Below are positions 6,738 through 10,798 of a stretch of DNA of 10,798 bases, piece after piece. The position numbers and the translations under genes were made by a program. Position 1 is the stretch's first letter. Each line of letters opens with the position of its first letter. Source of the stretch: JBEKTY01 sp049515555 (GTDB taxonomy: Bacteria > Planctomycetota > Planctomycetia > Pirellulales > Thermoguttaceae); the NCBI GenBank assembly GCA_049515555.1, contig JBEKTY010000219.1, positions 1 to 10,798 of the forward strand, read 5' to 3'. The notes under the pieces were generated by a model. It was not told the origin of the DNA and made no database searches. It worked only from the letters and a program-made list of their open reading frames with translations.

Positions 6738-8462
6738 ATGGCAAAAAAAGGACTGGGTTGCCTGATCTTGTTCGCCCTGCCCTTCGCCGCCGTCGGCGTC
6801 GGGGCGGGGGCGTGGATGGGCTGGGCGGTCGTCGCGCATCTGAAAATGCGGGGCTGGCAGGAGGTCCCGGCCCAGATCGTCCGCACGGACCTTAAAGCCC
6901 ACAGAGGAAAGAGCACGACCTATGAAGTCACGGCCGAGTATGCGTACCAGTACGGGGGCCGGCCATACACGGGCAGGCGCGTCAGCCTCTACGGCGGGTC
7001 GGACAACGTCGGATCGTTTCATCAGGATGCATATAGCCAGTTGAGCCAGTACCAGAAATCGGGCCGGCCCTTCCGCTGCTACGTCGATCCCCAGCGGCCC
7101 GCCGACGCCATCCTGTACCGCGACCTGCGCTGGCAGATGATCCTCTTCCAGTCGATCTTCGCGGTTGCCTTCGGCGGAGTGGGCTTCGGCCTTTTGGCCG
7201 GCAGCCTTTGGGGCTATCGCAAGGCGCGGGCCGAAGGGGCGCTGGCCGCTGCCCATCCCCAGGAGCCTTGGCTGCACAAGCAAGAGTGGGCCGGCGGCAA
7301 CGTGGTCTCGTCCAACCGCACGGGCATGCTGTGCGCACTGGCGGTTGCCGCGTTCTGGAACGTGATCTCCGCCCCGCTGTGGTTCACGCTGCCCGGCGAA
7401 ATCGTGGGCAAACACAATTGGCTGGCACTGCTGGGAGCGATCTTTCCCGCCGTGGGCCTGGCGCTGGTCGCCTGGGCAATATGCGCAGTGCTGCGGTGGC
7501 GCAAATTCGGCCAATCGACGTTCCAGATGGCGGCCGTGCCCGGCGTCATCGGCGGACAACTCGCCGGCGTGGTCCGCACCTCGGCCAAGGTCCTGCCGGA
7601 AGACGGGTTTCAGCTCACCTTGGCCTGCATCCAAAAGGTGACCGGTAGCAGCGGCAAGAGCCGCAGCACCAGCGAGAATGTCCTTTGGGAAGACGACCAG
7701 GTAGTGCTGCGCGATCTGCTGCAACAGGATCCCGACCACACGGCGATCCCCGTTCTTTTCGCCATACCTTATGAATGCCGGCCCACCGACGAGACGCAAT
7801 CAGATAATCAAACCATCTGGCGGCTGAAGGTCAAAGCCAAGGTGCCGGGCGTGGACTACGGCGCCGCGTTCGACGTGCCCGTCTTCAAAACCGCCCAGAG
7901 CGACCCCCATTTCGCCGCCGATCCCAAGCTGATGGCCGAGTATACAGCCCCGGCGAACCCCGAACGCGAACTTCGCGACGCGCACGTTGTGCGCGGGCCG
8001 TCGCCCAGCGGTGAAGGCTATGAATTCATCTTCCCCATGGGCCGGAACCTGGGCACTTCGCTGGGGTTCTTGGCCTTCTTGCTCGTCTGGTCCGGCGTCA
8101 TCGGGCTGATGATTCACTTGGGGGCGCCCATGTTTTTGCCTATCGTGTTCGGCCTGTTCGACGTCCTGATCTTGTTCTTGGCTGTGGACATGTGGTTTTA
8201 TAAAAGCGCCGTGGACGTGTCGCCACGGGGCCTGACCGTAACGGGCGGGCTGTTTGGTTGGGGCACGCCGCAGTGGGTTGACGCATCCGACGTCGCCAAG
8301 ATCGAGCCCGTCAAAGGCATGCAATCGGGCCAGAGCCTTTACTACGATATCGTCGTCACGCGCCACAGCGGCAAGAAGATTACCGCCGCAAAGAGACTGG
8401 CCCCCCATCACCTGGCCAAGGCCATAGCCGACCAGATCACGCAAGCTATGGTCAAACAGTAA
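6738..8462 (+). CDS. DUF3592-type polytopic membrane protein
   Basis: Protein of 574 residues. TM1 covers about residues 7-34. A DUF3592-like extracytoplasmic region follows (~38-130: 'WQEVPAQIVRTDL', 'YEVTAEYAYQYGG..YTG', 'GRPFRCYVDPQRPADAILYRDLRW'), then hydrophobic segments near 135-160, 195-216 and 225-252. Next comes a soluble region (~260-435) holding a second beta-rich stretch, two more hydrophobic segments near 440-485, and a C-terminal part ('VDVSPRGLTVTGGLFGWGTPQWVDASDVAKIEPV') that resembles bacterial PH-like domains. GAGGA at 6725-6729 supports ATG 6738. DUF3592 has no established function. Its position between the MBOAT gene and the SGNH gene (10 bases upstream of the latter) suggests, but does not prove, an accessory role in the same envelope process. 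Confidence 0.85.
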   Translation: MAKKGLGCLILFALPFAAVGVGAGAWMGWAVVAHLKMRGWQEVPAQIVRTDLKAHRGKSTTYEVTAEYAYQYGGRPYTGRRVSLYGGSDNVGSFHQDAYSQLSQYQKSGRPFRCYVDPQRPADAILYRDLRWQMILFQSIFAVAFGGVGFGLLAGSLWGYRKARAEGALAAAHPQEPWLHKQEWAGGNVVSSNRTGMLCALAVAAFWNVISAPLWFTLPGEIVGKHNWLALLGAIFPAVGLALVAWAICAVLRWRKFGQSTFQMAAVPGVIGGQLAGVVRTSAKVLPEDGFQLTLACIQKVTGSSGKSRSTSENVLWEDDQVVLRDLLQQDPDHTAIPVLFAIPYECRPTDETQSDNQTIWRLKVKAKVPGVDYGAAFDVPVFKTAQSDPHFAADPKLMAEYTAPANPERELRDAHVVRGPSPSGEGYEFIFPMGRNLGTSLGFLAFLLVWSGVIGLMIHLGAPMFLPIVFGLFDVLILFLAVDMWFYKSAVDVSPRGLTVTGGLFGWGTPQWVDASDVAKIEPVKGMQSGQSLYYDIVVTRHSGKKITAAKRLAPHHLAKAIADQITQAMVKQ

Positions 8463-8472
8463 GCCGCAAATT

Positions 8473-9729
8473 ATGAGGAACATGCCCTTGTCGCCGATCC
8501 CGTCAATGAAACCGTCACCTTCAGACGCCGCGGCCGGGCAGCCGATGCTGAGTGTCAACGAAGTGCGGCTGGGGCTGAGAGCCTGGCTCGTCGTGCTGGC
8601 CATCGTGGTGGGCTGCGCGGTAGCCGTCCCCGCGGTGTGGAAGCGGGCCGAGCGTTTCCAGATCGGCCCCGATTTCCGCATCCCCTACGCGCTCAGCACC
8701 GACTATTGGCTCTACCAGCGGCGGCTGGAGGAGATTACCGACCCCCGGGCCGTGGCCGTACTGGGCGACTCGGTGGTTTGGGGGCAGTACGTCCGCCGCG
8801 GCGGCACGCTCACGCATTTCCTCGATCAGGAGGCCGGCCGGCCGAAGGGGACAGTCCCATTTTCGTCGGACGAAAATTGGGACAGTCCCCATAGACGGTT
8901 ACCGGAGCGTTTCCTCAACTGCGGCGTCAACGGCCTGTTCCCGCTGGCCATGGAAGGACTGGTCGATTACTATGCCCGCTCGCTGCGGGACCGCAAGGTG
9001 CTGCTGCATTACAACGTCCTGTGGATGAGCAGTCCGCAGGCCGACCTGAGCGTGAAGAAGGAGAAGGAGTTCAACCATCCGCGGCTGGTGCCGCAGTTCG
9101 TTCCGCGGATTCCCTGCTACCGCGCCGACAGCAACGAGCGGCTAAGCGCGGTAATCGAGCGCCACGTAGGCTTGTTCGCCTGGGTGAACCACCTGGACGG
9201 CCTATGCTTCGACCAGCGGAGCATCCCCGGCTGGACGCTGGCGGAGGACGGCAGCGAGCCGCCGCGTCGGCCCAACGCCTGGCGCAACCCGCTCAAGCAA
9301 ATCACCTGGTCGGTGCCCGAGGAAGCGGCCGACGACCCGGAGCGCGGCCCGGGCAGTGCCCTGCACCGCCCCTGGCGCGAAGGCTATGCCCCGGCCCGCT
9401 TCGACTGGGTGGGCCTCGACGCGTCGCTGCAATGGCAGGCCTTCCAGCGCGTGGTGGGCCGGCTGCGCAGCCGCGGCTGCGACGTGCTGGTCCTGCTGGG
9501 TCCCTTCAACGAGCACATGGTGGCCGAGGAGCAGCGGCCCGTGTTCCGCCGGTTGCGCGACGATATCGCCGCCTGGCTGGCCGACAACGGCGTGGCCCAC
9601 GTGGTGCCGGAAACCCTGCCCAGCGACCTGTACGCCGATGCCAGCCATCCGCTGACCGAGGGCTACGCCCTGCTGGCCCGGCGGATCTACGGCGACCCCG
9701 CCTTCCAACAGTGGCTCGCCGGGAATTGA
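8473..9729 (+). CDS. Membrane-anchored SGNH-hydrolase-like protein, probable O-acetylation partner of the MBOAT
   Basis: Protein of 418 residues with a single N-terminal membrane segment at about 38-58, so the catalytic part is probably periplasmic. SGNH landmarks are 'VLGDSVVWGQ' with Ser100 (block I), 'NCGVNGLFP' with Gly151 (block II), 'HYNVLWMSS' with Asn181 (candidate block III) and 'DASHP' with Asp389 and His392 (block V). This matches the organisation of AlgJ/AlgX- or PatB-like proteins, which act with an MBOAT to transfer acetyl groups to glycans; the pair here is separated by one gene. Residues 125-140 (KGTVPFSSDENWDSPH) are encoded by a palindromic repeat lying in frame between blocks I and II. 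The start is uncertain: ATG 8473 gives the longest form, but ATG 8482 and 8506 are possible and no strong ribosome binding site is seen. The specific acetyl acceptor cannot be told. Confidence 0.85.
   Translation: MRNMPLSPIPSMKPSPSDAAAGQPMLSVNEVRLGLRAWLVVLAIVVGCAVAVPAVWKRAERFQIGPDFRIPYALSTDYWLYQRRLEEITDPRAVAVLGDSVVWGQYVRRGGTLTHFLDQEAGRPKGTVPFSSDENWDSPHRRLPERFLNCGVNGLFPLAMEGLVDYYARSLRDRKVLLHYNVLWMSSPQADLSVKKEKEFNHPRLVPQFVPRIPCYRADSNERLSAVIERHVGLFAWVNHLDGLCFDQRSIPGWTLAEDGSEPPRRPNAWRNPLKQITWSVPEEAADDPERGPGSALHRPWREGYAPARFDWVGLDASLQWQAFQRVVGRLRSRGCDVLVLLGPFNEHMVAEEQRPVFRRLRDDIAAWLADNGVAHVVPETLPSDLYADASHPLTEGYALLARRIYGDPAFQQWLAGN
8847..8890. repeat. GGGGACAGTCCC inverted-repeat element within the SGNH coding sequence
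   Basis: GGGGACAGTCCC at 8847-8858 and GGGACAGTCCCC at 8879-8890 flank an inner inverted pair, TTTTCGTC against GACGAAAA. The whole 44 bases are a near-perfect palindrome with one extra T and a central A/A mismatch in each outer block. With its flanking bases it occupies a multiple of three, so the reading frame continues. Confidence 0.9.
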
Positions 9730-9765
9730 GATGGCAGTTCAGGCGTCCCCGTGCCTGACCTATGA

Positions 9766-9839
9766 CTTTGTGTTGTTTGTGCCCTTTGTGGTTCATTCTT
9801 GATTCTCAATCAACCACAAAGAGCACAAAGGACACGAAG
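9766..9839. repeat. Imperfect inverted repeat (CTTTGTG.../...CACAAAG) between convergent genes
   Basis: Arms of 28 bases at 9766-9793 and 9812-9839 pair at 24 of 28 positions. Inside lies a smaller stem, TTGATT-CTC-AATCAA (9799-9813), overlapping the arm ends. It is AT-rich compared with its surroundings. Lying 36 bases after the SGNH stop and 45 bases past the stop of the converging LRR gene, it could end transcription from both sides, although no clean T-run is seen. The ACCACAAAG-CACAAAGG pattern looks like a dispersed repeat. Confidence 0.88.
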
Positions 9840-9857
9840 CAGGTTCTTGGCGGATCT

Positions 9858-9888
9858 GGTGGGGCTCGCTGCACTCGACTCACCTTAC
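9858..9888. repeat. Degenerate single unit of the GTAGGGTGGG family
   Basis: It starts GGTGGGGCTCGC and ends CTCGACTCACCTTAC, matching the right unit at 1503-1537 (GGTGGGGCTCGC...CTCGACCCACCCTAC) with several substitutions and a shorter centre. On the - strand its GTAA supplies the TAA stop of the LRR gene at 9885-9887. Confidence 0.8.
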
Positions 9889-10667
9889 AAGCTGCTGTCA
9901 ACATCGGACAATGGGTGCGGCCGCGTTCTCGGCAGGGATTGCCTGTGCCTTTTCAAGTGCTCAACCCCGGCATCGCCAATTTGGGTCAGGTCGAGACACA
10001 ATTCCTCCAAATGTGTCAGCCCTTCCAGGTGCCGCAGGCCGGCGTCGGTGATCTTGGTCCCGGCGAGGCCGAGGTAACTGAGCCGGGGCATTGACTTGAG
10101 ACGCTCAAGCTCGGCGTCGCCGATATTTGTGTAGCGGAGGTCCAATCCGTTGCCTTCAGTCAAGGCCGTTATTTGCTCCAATCCGGCACCCACCGCGCGG
10201 TTGCCCCTAAGGTCCAGGTTCCGCAGTCGCGGGAGCTCTCTGAGGCGTGTGAGGCCGGCTACAGTAACTCCGGGGCCGCAGCGCAGCCGCGTGAGCCGAT
10301 CAAACTGCTTGAGGTAGTCAAAGTCGGCGTCGGATCTGAGATCGGCTTCTACGACGCTTGTGAAGAAGTCGTCACCGAGCAGCCTCCGCAGCCACAGCGG
10401 ACCCGGCGCCTTACGGTTCGCCCATCGAGTGCCGTAAAAGCCGGACTCTTTGACGAGGGCGTCTTCGTAATACCACGCCGAGCCCCCCGACTTCTCGATG
10501 GCCGTCACGGCGTCCCGCTGCCGCCGCGCGCTACGCATCCGCACGAAGCCCCAGAGGGATAACGGGGTCGGGAATCGTTGTTGGTAGAATCGGCAGTGAT
10601 AAAGGCTCCCGACCCGTTCATCGCGCGCGTTTATCGCGCCTAATGACAAACGACGGCCTGACTCCAC
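9885..10667 (-). CDS. Leucine-rich-repeat protein, possibly lacking its N-terminal anchor
   Basis: Up to 260 residues from GTG 10667. Residues ~100-240 form five to six LRR units of about 23-24 residues; the clearest are 'LSYLGLAGTKITDAGLRHLEGL' (split: LSYLGLAGTK, ITDAGLRHLEGL) and 'LEELCLDLTQIGDAGVEHL'. The segment 'RQRDAVTAIEKSGGSAWYYE' (48-68) and 'WLRRLLGDDFF' (92-102) are the lead-in I would expect in planctomycete LRR proteins. The N-terminal hydrophobic segment usually found before that lead-in is missing, and residues 1-43 have no recognisable character. ATG 10538 (217 residues) is therefore a possible start, or the 5' end is degraded. The stop lies in a repeat relic. LRR proteins bind other proteins; the partner is unknown, and the gene's convergent orientation argues against co-transcription with the O-acetylation genes. 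Confidence 0.72.
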   Translation of the reverse strand: MESGRRLSLGAINARDERVGSLYHCRFYQQRFPTPLSLWGFVRMRSARRQRDAVTAIEKSGGSAWYYEDALVKESGFYGTRWANRKAPGPLWLRRLLGDDFFTSVVEADLRSDADFDYLKQFDRLTRLRCGPGVTVAGLTRLRELPRLRNLDLRGNRAVGAGLEQITALTEGNGLDLRYTNIGDAELERLKSMPRLSYLGLAGTKITDAGLRHLEGLTHLEELCLDLTQIGDAGVEHLKRHRQSLPRTRPHPLSDVDSSL

Positions 10668-10798
10668 GCTCCCGCAAACTGTAAACGCCCCGTCCGGCCT
10701 TGTGCCGGCGCCCGCGCTGATTGACGACTACCAGCGCCGCCCCCCGACAATACTCGTCTTCCGGTGGCGCGGTGCCCGGCCCGCCGGGCCGGGCACCG
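10668..10798. other. Stretch without a supportable gene, at the right edge
   Basis: I see no start codon with a convincing ribosome binding site on either strand. The - strand has one frame open from the edge to a TGA at 10618-10620, but it shows no recognisable protein features. The stretch includes a small CCGGC-cttgt-GCCGG hairpin near 10694-10708 and the palindrome at 10770-10798. Confidence 0.5.
10770..10798. repeat. GC-rich palindrome at the window edge
   Basis: CGGTGCCCGGCCCG and its exact reverse complement flank one central C: 14-bp arms that are all G/C apart from one T/A pair. It ends exactly at the last base of the window, so it may continue as a longer element. There is no T-run, so a standard terminator is not indicated. 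Confidence 0.85.

Noticed and set aside
10618..10798. - strand frame open from the right edge to TGA 10618-10620
   Set aside because: It is short, very Arg-rich, has no motif, and overlaps the 5' part of the LRR frame; open frames of this length are common by chance at this GC content.

Overview
The window is a high-GC stretch (visibly rich in G+C third positions) that looks like a planctomycete, most likely of the Pirellulales type. This is an inference from the gene content: secreted proteins of unrecognised family, a formylglycine-generating-enzyme-like (SUMF1/EgtB-fold) lipoprotein, an MBOAT/SGNH pair, and a leucine-rich-repeat protein ending in a 'GxTxITDAGLxHL' style array. It is also inferred from the many short palindromic repeats scattered through and between the genes.

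Layout. Six genes run on the + strand, closely spaced: (1) the 3' part of a large protein of unrecognised family, cut by the left edge (1-1365); (2) an FGE-like lipoprotein (1374-2465); (3) a full-length, secreted paralogue of gene 1 with an N-terminal carbohydrate-binding-like jelly roll (2625-4961); (4) an AlgI-like MBOAT O-acyltransferase with a GTG start (5042-6619); (5) a polytopic DUF3592-type membrane protein (6738-8462); (6) an SGNH-hydrolase-like, membrane-anchored protein (8473-9729). A leucine-rich-repeat gene (9885-10667, - strand) converges on them. The last 131 bases hold no gene that I can support, only a GC-rich palindrome cut by the right edge.

How the genes may work together. 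MBOAT proteins of the AlgI family and SGNH proteins of the AlgJ/AlgX or PatB kind form two-part systems that O-acetylate extracellular polysaccharide. The most economical reading is an envelope or exopolysaccharide O-acetylation locus. The DUF3592 protein would be an accessory membrane component, and the two secreted paralogues plus the FGE-like lipoprotein would be unassigned envelope partners. The pairing is known; the role of the other genes is inference.

The most striking feature is the density of short inverted repeats. At least seven unrelated types occur in 10.8 kb: a composite 'GTAGGGTGGG' element with a relic copy, four 'CCCTCTCCCTCCGGGAG' elements, a perfect 24-bp 'GGCACACTCCGTGTGCC' hairpin, a 'GGGGACAGTCCC' element inside a coding sequence, an 'ACCACAAAG' hairpin between convergent genes, an AAATCCCC/AAATCCCT tandem array inside a coding sequence, and a terminal GC palindrome. 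Three of them lie in frame inside coding regions and two supply stop codons. The elements therefore appear to be reshaping protein ends and loops, not merely filling gaps.
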